Source: Pleurodeles waltl (lineage: Eukaryota > Chordata > Amphibia > Caudata > Salamandridae). Taken from it: DNA of 64,000 nucleotides. The stretch is taken from positions 1,533,684,782 to 1,533,748,781 of the forward strand of contig NC_090444.1 of the NCBI RefSeq assembly GCF_031143425.1. Direction: 5' to 3'. The position numbers were made by a program, and so were the translations under genes. The notes beneath the pieces were generated by a model. That model saw only the letters and a list, made by a program, of their open reading frames with translations, searched no databases and was not told the origin of the DNA. Shown here one piece after another: positions 1 to 9,799 of the stretch (position 1 is the stretch's first letter; each line of letters opens with the position of its first letter).

Positions 1-474
1 ACATGCATTCACACAAACAAACAACACACACTCACTACAACAATCATACATGCATTGACACATGCATACACACATGCATTCACACTTACATTCACACACG
101 CAAACATACACCCACTCACACACACAACACTCCCACCCTCCCACCCCCCTCGCCTGTTGGACGATTGACTTACCTTGTCCAGCGAGGAGGTCATCCGCCG
201 GGGAACAGGACCCGGTGATTCCACCACCGGCAGCGCCCCACCATCAGGACACCTCCACACTTTATTACTGCTCATAATACGCTGGGTAGAGTCATTTTGG
301 TGTGGCCAAGATGGCAATGGAACCATCTCTGTGCCGCCGACTGCCAGCACGACTGCTGACGGATTGCCACCCAACTTGTGGTGGAAATCCTTCAGTAGTT
401 TTATAATGGTTATCTTCTGGCCCCCGCGGCTTCATAGGTCTTAAAAAGAGCCCGCCGAAGTTGGAATGAGGGCC
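1..474. mobile_element. Right part of a non-autonomous Harbinger-type element
   Basis: The right end (about 460-474) reads GTTGGAATGAGGGCC followed by ATA, the same terminal motif and flank as the complete Harbinger element ending at 24560. The left end lies outside the window. Positions 1-140 are a degenerate CA-rich (CATACA/CACACA) stretch. The 140-330 part resembles 44030-44200 of another element here in order and wording (a TTACCT... segment, then CCGCC/CAGCGC-rich DNA, then a TCATAATACG segment). No coding capacity is supported; the open frames through the CA repeat are compositional. Confidence 0.6.
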
Positions 475-853
475 ATATTGATTTCCACTGTGTCTGTTGG
501 GTCAAATGAGGAGTACTACGGTGTCTGAAAACCACTTAGGTTCCTATCTTATGTTTTTTTTGTAAATCTGAGTCCTATTAGCAAACCAGTTGTAGAATAC
601 ATTGCTTCTTTTGTAGGCTACGATGTTTGTGCCTTCACAAACCAATCATTTATTTCAGTGCTCTGGCAATGCAAATGGGATACCACTAGCTCTTTGGTTT
701 TGATTCTTACTGAACATTTAATTAAAACAAATGGCCCTGGTGATGACAATGTTGACCCTCAAATATAAACTGCATGAAAGCACTGCATCATATGAAAACA
801 TATATATTGGAGGTATAATAAAGTTAAAATGTAGAATATTGTATTTTAAAAAC
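475..853. other. Unannotated AT-rich spacer
   Basis: No gene, RNA or repeat recognised. The sequence is AT-rich and in no frame shows a protein family I can name. Confidence 0.4.
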
Positions 854-856
854 TAA

Positions 857-1023
857 GGGCCTGATTTAGTCGTCAGAGGGGAATACTCCATCACAAATGT
901 GATGGATATCCCGTCCGTTGTATTACAATCCCTTTCTATCCTATGGGCATCATACTGCGACAGACGGAATATTTGTCACATTTGTGACAGAGTGTTCCCT
1001 CCGCTGAGATCTAAATCAGGCTC
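857..1023. mobile_element. Palindromic MITE with TAA target duplication (copy 1)
   Basis: Termini are inverted (GGGCCTGATTTAG at 857, CTAAATCAGGCTC at 1011-1023) and the element is flanked by TAA at 854-856 and 1024-1026, the TWA target preference of PIF/Harbinger. Inner arms around ACTCCATCACAAATGTGA and TCACATTTGTGACAGAGT make most of the element an imperfect foldback. Length 167 bp, no open frame. Confidence 0.75.
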
Positions 1024-1026
1024 TAA

Positions 1027-1198
1027 GTTCCTGGTTTAGATCTTGTCGGTGGGAAATACTCCATCTCAAATGTGACGGATATCCTGTCCGCCGTATTACA
1101 ATCCCATAATATATTGTATGGACATTGTCATACGGCGGACGGGACATCCTTCACGTTTGTAATGGAGTATTCCCTCTGCTGAGATATAAATCAGGCCC
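1027..1198. mobile_element. Palindromic MITE, adjacent copy 2 of the same family
   Basis: It lies head to tail with the previous copy and shares its TAA (1024-1026). The right end ATAAATCAGGCCC at 1186-1198 is followed by TAA at 1199-1201. Internal arms again pair (CATCTCAAATGTGACGG against TTCACGTTTGTAATGGAG). The left terminus is more diverged than the right. Confidence 0.65.
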
Positions 1199-1201
1199 TA
1201 A

Positions 1202-1780
1202 GTCTAATTTTCGAAATGTTAGTCTCAAAGCAAATTGCTATAACTTCTTTGGAGAAGATTTCCACACACACCTCAAAAAACTCTTTATATTACGCAGTAC
1301 CTTTTGTGGTAGGCTCCACACCGTTGAAACATACTTGGTCAACTATAGGCCTTCCCTTGCTGTCTGTACAAGCAATTAAGGAATCCTAGTTCTTCCATGT
1401 CACTGAAAACAAAAACAAACACTTGGTACAGCTCTTCTCAGTTCTGGCCTAAGCACCTAAAAACAATCTACTCCCTCAAATACATCTGATATCTGTTCTC
1501 TTCCCTTTTAGGTAGCACTTTAAAAGGTAGTTATTCCATAACTGCTGTTCATAATTTTACAGTTTGACAAGGGCTTTTGTCATCTCTCAGTCATCTGAGC
1601 AATGAAGAACACCCATAAGGTGGATGAGTGTTCCATACTAGACAGAAGTAAATAAGCAAATGCAACACAACTTAAAAGAATTCACTTATATATTTTTTGA
1701 ACATAGTTAAAAATATATTGAAGCATTTTGTTGTAGTGCATCAGTAATTAGCATTACATTTGGGCTTGATGAAAAGTGTT
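1202..1780. other. Unannotated spacer
   Basis: Nothing recognised. The short open frames show no domain or conserved motif. Confidence 0.4.
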
Positions 1781-1989
1781 GGTTTCCCCACTTTGGGTGT
1801 AATTATGAATCAGGAGGACTTAGGTTTCAAGCCACCAAAGCCCATATTACATAAGTGCACTGGTGGACATGTGCACCCCTGGGGCTCTTTGATATTACTG
1901 AAGGTGCCGCAGGGGCTTGTGGGGGTCCCTCTACAATACAGAGAGCACTAGTGCACAGGTAGCGCCAGCACTATCAAAAGAGGTTGTTA

Positions 1990-2027
1990 CCTCATTTGCA
2001 TGGAGGTGAGTAGCCATGCAAATGAGG
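1990..2027. repeat. 14-bp perfect inverted repeat with paired octamer motifs
   Basis: Arms at 1990-2003 and 2014-2027 are exact reverse complements around a 10-base spacer. Each arm contains ATTTGCAT or its complement ATGCAAAT, the canonical octamer sequence bound by POU-family factors. It sits in a repeat-like stretch (about 1790-2400) rich in short palindromes. Confidence 0.7.
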
Positions 2028-3395
2028 AAATCTCTTTGCCTCTGCTCCTGCGTCATACTACTAATGAGGGCTCAGGGGCAAACATGCCTTTAGGAGGCAC
2101 ACTTAAATTGCAACACAAAAAGGTGGCACACTTCTAGAGCATCTCCTAAAGGCAGCCCCTCTCTTGAGAGTGCAGGCGGGTTGCTGCCAGCACAGAGAAA
2201 CACCGGGCAGATTTTAAATTGCTGCTCTGTAGTTCTCTTGAATGCACTGCCCTGGGGGCAGCGTGAGTTCGCCACTGCCCTGAGGGCAGCGCATTCTTCC
2301 TAATAGGGTGCACTTTCCCTGTTTGCAGCCACCACTCCTGCTTTGTGATGCACAGTGACGCAAACCGGAAAAGCATGTCCTACCTACGTGATCTTAATTT
2401 TTCCAGGTCAAAGTTCACACGGCATTCCCTTTTCTGTGTAAACTAATGCTCCAATTACCACCTGCATTGAGCAGAGGGAAATGGAAGCAGGGTGTTTCTG
2501 TGGGGTTGTGGGATGACAGAAAAGGAGCATGGTTGTGGGTAGGGGAAATTGGGGGCTGGCAGAAAGTATGTGTTCTGCTGCTTCTATGTGATAGGATGGA
2601 TCAGAATGGAGCCAGGAGACGGGGATGTGCTGCAGGATTGCCAAATTGGTAAAATCAGGCCTGATGGTGCTGCCCCAGAAAAAATAGATGTAGGAACAGC
2701 GGTCATTAGGCAAAAAAGTATTCCACTCCGGTACACTGTCCTGCCTTGTTTGTCATTTGTGGCTATATGGGGATAATCCATTATCATTTAACACATTTAA
2801 AATGTACTCAGTAGAAGCTAATAAGAGAGTGAAATCACAGATAAAAGTGGGCATTTTCTAGGGAGGAATTAGCTCCATTTTCTTGCAGGTATCTTTGTTG
2901 CTTAACTGTGGAAAATACATTTCTGTGTTATTTGCAAAGGGCTTGAAATTTGGTGCGGCTCCTTTAACAGCTCAGTTTGGAAGAAATATTTTGCACTTCA
3001 AAATGGCCACATAAAGAGTACTTTTTAAGAAACAATTGCATTAAGGTTTACACAACAGGGACACAGCCATTAGCAACTGCTCGGAATGTAATTAAGACAG
3101 TTGTATGTGATTTCATGGAGAAATAATTTAATGGAATACTATTACTGAGAAATTATTTCACCTAAACTTTTTAAGAAAATTTGCAGGATGAATTACATTT
3201 ACCATTACATAGAAACCACCACACAGAATGTCTTTTTTTTCCACAATTGGCTGTTGCATGCATAGCATTTAAGCTGTAAATGCAGTTTGATAACTCTTTT
3301 TGTCTGAAGTATTTATTTCAGTACTTTATTTCAAACAACATTATCTCAGAATAATATATTGTACACTGCAAGTAATTACTGTGGATGTTTTTAAT
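2028..3395. other. Unannotated spacer
   Basis: At about 2248-2292 a CACTGCCCTG...GGGCAGCG hairpin motif occurs twice in a row. From 2400 to 3395 nothing is recognised; the overlapping open frames near 2408-2787 on both strands have no family resemblance I can defend. Confidence 0.35.
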
Positions 3396-3399
3396 TCTT

Positions 3400-4325
3400 A
3401 GACACCTCACCACTACTAAACACAATCCATCTTGACCACCTCACAACCTCTGAACACCATCAATCCCTGCCTCCTAAAAAACCCTCAGCACATCTAAACT
3501 ACACCCATTCCGAACCCCTAAACGTCACACCTTCCTGACCCTAAACAATCTTTTAACCCCTAAACTCAACCCATCCTGGGACCCTAAAAAATCCCTCACC
3601 ATGTCTAAACTACACCATCCCTGAACCCTAAACTCCACACTTCTCTGAACCTAAAAGCCTCCTAATTGCTAAACTCCACCCATCCAGGAACCCTAAAAAA
3701 CCCTCATTACACCAACACTCCACCCATTTCTGAATACTAAAACCTCCTTTCTAAACCCCAGCCATCAATGTATCCTTGGATCCTGTCATCACACCTAAAC
3801 TGCCCCATCCCTGCACCCTACAAAAACCCTCACCACACTAAACCCCACCCATCTTTTAACCCTGCAACTCAGGTCATAAACACCACTCATCCCTGACCCG
3901 TAAAGAACTTTAACACCCCTAAACCCTACCAATTCCTGAATCTAAAAATCCTTTACCACTTTTATACCCTATTCATAGCTGAACTTTAAAAACCCTTCAA
4001 ATCAAAGCCCTAAGCTCTGTCTATCCTTTAATCCTAAAAACCGCTGAACACCCCTACACTCCAACCATACTTGAACCCTAAAAAACCCTCATGATCCCAA
4101 AATGTAATTCATCTGTCACCCATCACCATTCCTAAACTCCACCTATTCCTGATACCTAAAAACCTCAATACCTCTAAACTCCATCTATCCCATAACCCTA
4201 AATCTAAACTAGAACCTCCTTTCTACACTGGTGCTCGCCCATCCCTGACCCCTAAAAACCCATCATCACCGATCCCAGAACCCAAAAACCCATCACTATG
4301 CCTAACCTTCACCTAATTTGAATGT
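3400..4325. repeat. Degenerate minisatellite with telomere-like CCCTAA words
   Basis: Irregular units, very roughly 35-45 bp, repeat wording such as CTAAACTCCACCCATCC followed by TGAACCCTAAAAA and CCCTCA. CCCTAA occurs many times, always on this strand, so the array resembles a decayed interstitial telomere-like satellite more than pure (CCCTAA)n. Units are too diverged for an exact copy count by eye. Strand asymmetry is strong: C-rich and G-poor. Confidence 0.7.
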
Positions 4326-5200
4326 AAGTTTGGATTTTTCCTCAAACATATATGTATATATATAAGGAGTCCTTTAATTTTCAGTTTTTTTGTACTTCCT
4401 TAATACTGTCTTTCATTAACATTAAAAATTGGTTTTCTATGATTCGTATTTCTCCAATGGGGAGTCTCTGTTGACATTTTTCTAAAATTCACATACATTA
4501 AATTAAGACATTTGCTGCAGGAACAAATTAGGTGAAGGATTGCTCAAGTACTATAATTAATATTTACTTTATAATGTATTTGAAATGGTAAAATCTCATT
4601 GCCCTACTATGTTTCAATTGTACTATGCACCAGCATATTTTGCAAAGTTCGAGGAGGCATGCAACATCATATATGTCAACATGCATGGGAGATGAACATT
4701 AGTTAACATTCTGAGAATGTGACTCGCTTCAACATTTTGGGGAGGATTTTTTGAAGCCATGTTATTATTCAGTGGGATTGTAATTCCATTCAATAGTACT
4801 TGGCCACTATGTGAAGTAATTGGTAAATATTGGTGATCCAAAATCAAAATTGAGGGAGTGAGAAGAGTTTTGATGTGATCGATCCACTTTCCAGACACAT
4901 TCATAAGCTTAGCTAAAAAAGAGGAACATCCTCAAACCTACATCAAATCTTTCCTATTCCAAGTGTTGGGAGCACCCTTTAGGTTTTTCTAAACGGACTC
5001 TTACTCACTAGGGCTCTTAGTAACATGCTTCATCAAGTAATTTAAACCCAGATTCCTAAAATATCTTGACAGGCTCAACCTTGGTTTTCAAGGGAGCTCT
5101 TATTTCTTATGGAGAGGGATTCTGATAAAAGTACCTAGTGAAAACGTATGAACTATATTTCTGGGTTCCCTGGTAAGGCAGAAAATAGATGGTGATGCTA
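4326..5200. other. Unannotated AT-rich spacer
   Basis: Contains a short (TA/TG)n run at about 4352-4364. The minus open frame at 4623-4904 shows no recognisable family. Confidence 0.35.
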
Positions 5201-5205
5201 ATGTG

Positions 5206-5243
5206 ATGTTATGTTATGTTATGTTACCTTATGTTACATTAGG
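5206..5243. repeat. ATGTT/AACAT pentanucleotide tail of an L2 LINE
   Basis: Four to five ATGTT units, then slightly diverged copies, abut the 3' end of the minus-strand L2 fragment. In minus orientation this is an (ATAAC)n-like tail, the kind of short tandem that ends many L2 elements. Confidence 0.6.
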
Positions 5244-6284
5244 TTATGCTGGTTTGTACAGCACACTAATCATCTTGAAGGTATCCAGGGGCTTGAGCAG
5301 GTGTGTAGGTGAGTGTTGACTCTTGATCCAGTTGCTGAAGTTGGTGATGTGTTCATTGAGGTTGTTTGTGTAGTTAGAATGATACAATCTGAGTATGTTG
5401 AGCCAGTCTGCTGTTATGATTTTGCCCCAGCTGCGGCTCGGTAGGCTGATGCTGGTGGGTGCATTAGCTTGCAGCATGTAGATTTAGAAGTAAATGACTG
5501 AGTGATCAGTCCAAGTGAGTCATGAAGTGGAGCTGTACTTGATGCTGACGCTGGTGGTTAGGATAGTATCTAGTGTGTGTTGTATGATGTGTGTTGGCTC
5601 TGTGATGAACTGGGTTAGTCCAAAGTAGTTCAGGCTTTCGAGGAATGCTATAGAGCAGTGGTTGGTACTGTCTTCTAGGTGGAAATTGAGGTTGCAGAGG
5701 AGTATGAAGGCTCTGGAGGGGGAATGAAGTTGGTAATGAGGCTGTTGAAGATAGCTCATGGGCCAGGTGGTCGTAGATGAGGGTTCTTTTCAGGGTGAAG
5801 TTTCCTGTTGTGCAACCTTACAGCTTACTGCGATTGCCGCAGCAATGTCAGGTGCCGATGTGGAGTTGAGACAGATTTCTGTGAGGGAGAGGAGGTCACG
5901 TGCATCACTGCTCAGCAGGTCCCAGATGACTGTTGTGTGTTTTCCTAGCAATCTTGTGTTGAGTAGCATGCTTGTGAGCGAGGTTTGTGGTGTGGGTTTG
6001 CTGTAAAGTGTGATGTTAGGTGGAGGTGTTGAAGCTGTTGGATGTGTTTGCATGGGATGTGTGGATAGGCTGCTGCAGGTGAAGCAGCAATGGATGTAGG
6101 TGAAGGTTCCTACCGTGATGTTTAATGCAGCAACAGTGACAGTAGATGCATCCCGGTCCAGCAATCGAAGGAGCACTGTGGAGTATTGCAGGGGTGAATC
6201 GATTAGCTCAGAGTGTGTGATGCCGGGCATGGTCCAGGCACAGAGGGTTGCAGACGGGCTATTGGAGGAGATTATTGCCTCCAA
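5244..6284 (-). pseudogene. L2-type LINE fragment: endonuclease region joined to 3' end
   Basis: Broken minus-strand frames at 5790-6284, 5520-5759 and 5244-5477 read as the apurinic-type endonuclease of an L2-clade non-LTR retrotransposon, which nicks target DNA for priming. Visible marks in order are LLSLTEICLN (catalytic glutamate region), LCNLNFHLEDS (degraded GDFN-type motif), FGLTQFITEPTH with HTLD, and LTWTDHSVIYF at about 5480-5515 (the terminal SDH-type histidine motif). The frames are offset from one another, so the gene is dead. Sequence resembling the extreme L2 3' end and its pentanucleotide tail follows within about 230 bp, leaving no room for reverse transcriptase, so this copy looks internally deleted. 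Confidence 0.7.
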
Positions 6285-6431
6285 ATTCTGCAGGTCAACG
6301 TGTTTCAGTCATTACGCTTCATCAGTATTGGTCAATTGTTACCAACAATTAGTTCTTGTAGTAAAAAGAGGGATTAAAACACCAAAGGATTTTGATGATG
6401 TGTAGTGGCTGAAACATGTTGACCTGCCGAA
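6285..6431. repeat. Inverted pair of hammerhead-like segments
   Basis: The left arm, read on the minus strand (6325-6302), has CTGATGA...GAAAC followed by ACGTTGACCTGC. The right arm on the plus strand (about 6399-6430) has TTGATGA...GAAACATGTTGACCTGCC. The arms are roughly 35-40 bp and face outward from a spacer of about 70 bp. Similar GAAACATGTTGACC wording recurs at 7783-7796 and 32488-32501. Confidence 0.5.
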
Positions 6432-7143
6432 GAAAATGGTTTAACCTGAAGCACACCAGTGAACCCTAGTAGGTAAGCGACCGTTTAGAAAAACCTAAAG
6501 GGTGCCACACTGGGGTGGTGTAGCAGAAACATTGAGGAGTCCCTAGAAATGTGATAGTCATAGCTGATGGCGTTAACTATGACCTTGGTAGTGAGAATAT
6601 ACCAAACAGCCAACTGCAAATTTCTGCTCATAGAACATCTAAGTCTGAATATTATGTCCTGTCGAAGACTATGCACATCAAAGTGATAAAACTATGATCA
6701 GCCAATGAATCTAAATACAGAAGAAAACAAGCATAAAAAATATCTGCAGCAGTCTTAGCCCCTATTCATAACTTACCTAACTGTTAAGTATTTTCCCTAG
6801 ACTCTTTCCTTACCGCAAAGGTTTTAAGTTTCTATTACAGCCTGCGATAAAACATGGTGATGGAAAGGAGCTGGGTTGGAATATATTATTCCATACTCAA
6901 GGCCACCACAGCTTCACTCCAAGAATATGAAGTTTGTCATTCCTTCATGCTCAATATGTTATGTAGGAAAAGATTTCCAGTTTGTAAATTATGTATTGTG
7001 ATGAAATTAACAGTATATTTGATCAACAAAATCAAAGAGTCATAATTAAATTCACACAGATGTGTGTCTTGAATCCAGGTTATTAAAAAAAAGAGGGACA
7101 GGGAGAATCAATGGTCCAGTGTACAGTCTCCCTCACAATCTCT
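6432..7143. other. Unannotated spacer
   Basis: No recognised gene or repeat family. Confidence 0.35.
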
Positions 7144-7147
7144 ATAT

Positions 7148-8219
7148 TAAACAAAAATATGCTGTTCCAGTAAATATATAGGTTTTTGCTGATATTTTTT
7201 GACCAGGCAGTGCAGCGTACTGCTTTAACTGCACAATCATAAAAAAAAATTTGTTAATTGATTTTTCGTCGATTACACTCTCAGAGTAGTTATTTTTAAT
7301 GCACAACATACAACTATCTTTATACACAAGGTCCTTTCGTATGACATCACAGTGTGTTTTTTTGCCCTTTACCATTTTTCCTTTTCCAGGCACAACGTCA
7401 GCCTAGTGGAATGCCTTGTGCCAAGGAGCTTACTCCCTAATTTAGGATAGGTAAGCAGTGTCTTGTTCTATTTTTATATGTTTTATTTTCACAGACTATC
7501 TAATATGATAACATTATTACATAGGTTGGTCTGTTACTTCCTTAGTTCCATATTATTATTTTTTTTGTACCAGTTGGACTATTGTAATAATATGATGGCT
7601 ATGCTTTTTTTTCATCTACTTGATGTGAAATTATTGTGAGTAAATCAACTCATTTTTGTTTTTCACTAATTTCTCAGTACTTGGCACACTGTCCATTGAG
7701 TTATTATAGTTCAGGAGAAGGTATTGTTGTCTTTTGGTGTTGAAGAAGCGCCATATGATCCAATTGGACTAATGTGAGGCACGAAACATGTTGACCTGTC
7801 CTGGTGGAAGCAAGTTTCCTCCACCTCGATTTCAGTAGAGTTTGGGTACATTATTGCCTGTTTACTCTACATTGTCTAATCTTGTCCAGGATCTTGCCGC
7901 ATTCAATAAACCAGGGTTTGGAGGCTCTTGAGGCAATTTTAACTGTTCTGTTTCTTTTCTCCTGTTTCTTTTTTGGTCTTTGTCAGTAGGTTTGAATCTA
8001 TTCCTATGTGCTTTTCATTGTGGCACATACCATCAGTGAAGATCTCCGACAAAGTGCCCTTTAGTGGGGCCCGTCAGATATTGATATTTGACGAGGAGCT
8101 ACCCTATGATGAAGCATGACATCTAACATGATGTGTGAGGGATCTAGCTCCTATATATAGAAGTGCCTTACGATGTTTCTCCTACCTATATATTTACTGG
8201 AACAGTGTATTTTTGTTTA
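7148..8219. mobile_element. Unclassified element with about 37-bp terminal inverted repeats at TTAA
   Basis: Sequence from 7148 (TAAACAAAAATATGCTGTTC onward to 7184) is matched in reverse complement at about 8183-8219, with only one or two differences. Both outer ends overlap TTAA (7147-7150 and 8217-8220), and ATAT also flanks both sides. TTAA suggests a piggyBac-type target, but the ends lack the usual CCC start, so the class is open. The interior holds a hammerhead-like core (7736-7796) and no intact transposase frame. Confidence 0.55.
7736..7796 (+). ncRNA. Degenerate hammerhead-like motif
   Basis: In order: GGT, TTGAAGA, AGCGCC, a loop of about 25 bases, GGCAC, GAAAC, ATGTTG, ACC. GGT/ACC could form stem I and GCC/GGC stem II. 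Relative to the hammerhead core (CUGANGA...GAAA) the first C is replaced and an extra A precedes stem II, so activity is doubtful. The motif type is known from Penelope-like elements. Confidence 0.3.
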
Positions 8220-8223
8220 ATAT

Positions 8224-9092
8224 TGAATCCAGGTTAACCTAGGTTCTATAGCAAGAAAAGTTGCCAATGTGTCAACCGTGTGCATGCGATTTTCATAAGA
8301 GAAACAGAAACACTAGCGTAAGTATTGTCCTCCTTACCAGCTAAATGATTTTCTATCTACAGAGTTTTTCATCAGTAAAGCCTAGGTTAGACAAATTAGT
8401 AATTGAGGCAATTTGGAAAGATTAGGTTATTTTGTTGTTAATGGAAAAAGTAATTAAGCTCAGGGTCTGTCAGAAGCCCATACTTAGCTGCATTCAATGA
8501 ATGGTTTTTTCTCTTTCAAGATAAGCTCCCAATTCCCGTTTCTAGCTCTCTTAACTCCAAAATATGAACAATTCAAAATATTTGGATGTGCTCCATGCCT
8601 CTCATTTTGTAACGTTTATTAAATTGATTTGCTAGGGGATAGTTTGTTTTATTGTTCTTAACGGGCTGAATATGTTCTTTCCATCAGAGCTTCACTGCAT
8701 ACCATGAATACAGAATGTCGTGTTACAGTTGATATGTATTTTAAATTGCCTAGAGTAATTGTAATTGCTGCAGGAAACTATAGTGTTAGGGGCGCATGGG
8801 ATGCACATTCAGTTGCTGCAGTAGGAGCAACCTTTCAGTAGATAGGGCAACCATGTTAGTAGGACATCTCAGTTGACCATACTAAAGACCAGCCCATACA
8901 AACAGAGAATTACCCGTGTAATCTCTGCAGCATTTATTGACTGCATCCAATTATCTTCTGAAGCAAACACGGCCTCAACCTTTACATAACAATGTATCAT
9001 GTAGTAAACAAAACAAGGTTAAACATGGATGGAGCCAAGATATCTACAAGACACAGATATATTGTAGCAAACTAATCACTGGACTTAGAGAC
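8224..9092. other. Unannotated spacer
   Basis: No recognised feature. Confidence 0.35.
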
Positions 9093-9095
9093 TCA

Positions 9096-9571
9096 GGCCC
9101 ATATTTATGGGAAAATGATGTAGCGCAACGCTTTGTCAAAATTGGCAGTGCCGTGCTCTGTCATTTTCACAACATAGGGATGTGCCGTATGTAAGTAAAT
9201 ACGACGCACCCCTGTGTTGTCCCCTGCACTGGTGCTAAATTTAGCTGACAATGCAGGCATCCTTGCACCATTGTGCAAGGATGTCTGCGTTGAGGTGTGT
9301 TATTGTTTATGTGCTAGAAGGTGTCCCTTCCTGCACATTAACAATCACTAATGGTAGTTTGGCACTTCGGTGTGTGCTGAAGACACAATCCCCTCTGATG
9401 CAGAATTCTGTGTCAGAGAATTCTGTGTCAGAGAGGGCCATATTTACAAGGAGGCAGAACGCCAAAAAAAGTGGCGTAACACCTCCTTGTAAATATGGAG
9501 CAGTGGTTAGCGCCACTGGAGCATCACATAAAGTGACTCTCCAGTGGTGCTAAGGGATTATAAATATGCCC
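9096..9571. mobile_element. Palindrome-rich Harbinger-type MITE, TSD TCA
   Basis: Ends GGCCCATATTTAT and ATAAATATGCCC are inverted and flanked by TCA at 9093-9095 and 9572-9574. The interior contains successive hairpins: about 9261-9296 (16-bp arms around CATT), about 9448-9501 (arms starting ATTTACAAGGAGG), and about 9508-9553 (arms containing CGCCACTGGAG / CTCCAGTGGTG). No coding frame. Confidence 0.75.
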
Positions 9572-9799
9572 TCAGTATATTGTTCAGACGGCCAGACTCA
9601 GACAGCGTTGAAAAGCAGTGTTCAGTAAATAGTGATTCACTTGTTGTGAAACACAAATTGATATGTACTTTCAGAATGAGACCTGAAATACAGAATCAAT
9701 CACAAAATAACAAATAGCAAATTGTGATTGGACCCTTGTTGCAAGTTGCAACTCTCACATCAGCAGTGACTGATGGCAGCTGAAACAGGTATGCACACC

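Noticed and set aside
3..374. His/Thr/Cys-rich and Val/Cys-rich frames at the window start
   Set aside because: Product of the CA-rich simple repeat read in several frames; no domain. The same applies to frames at 43820-44166.
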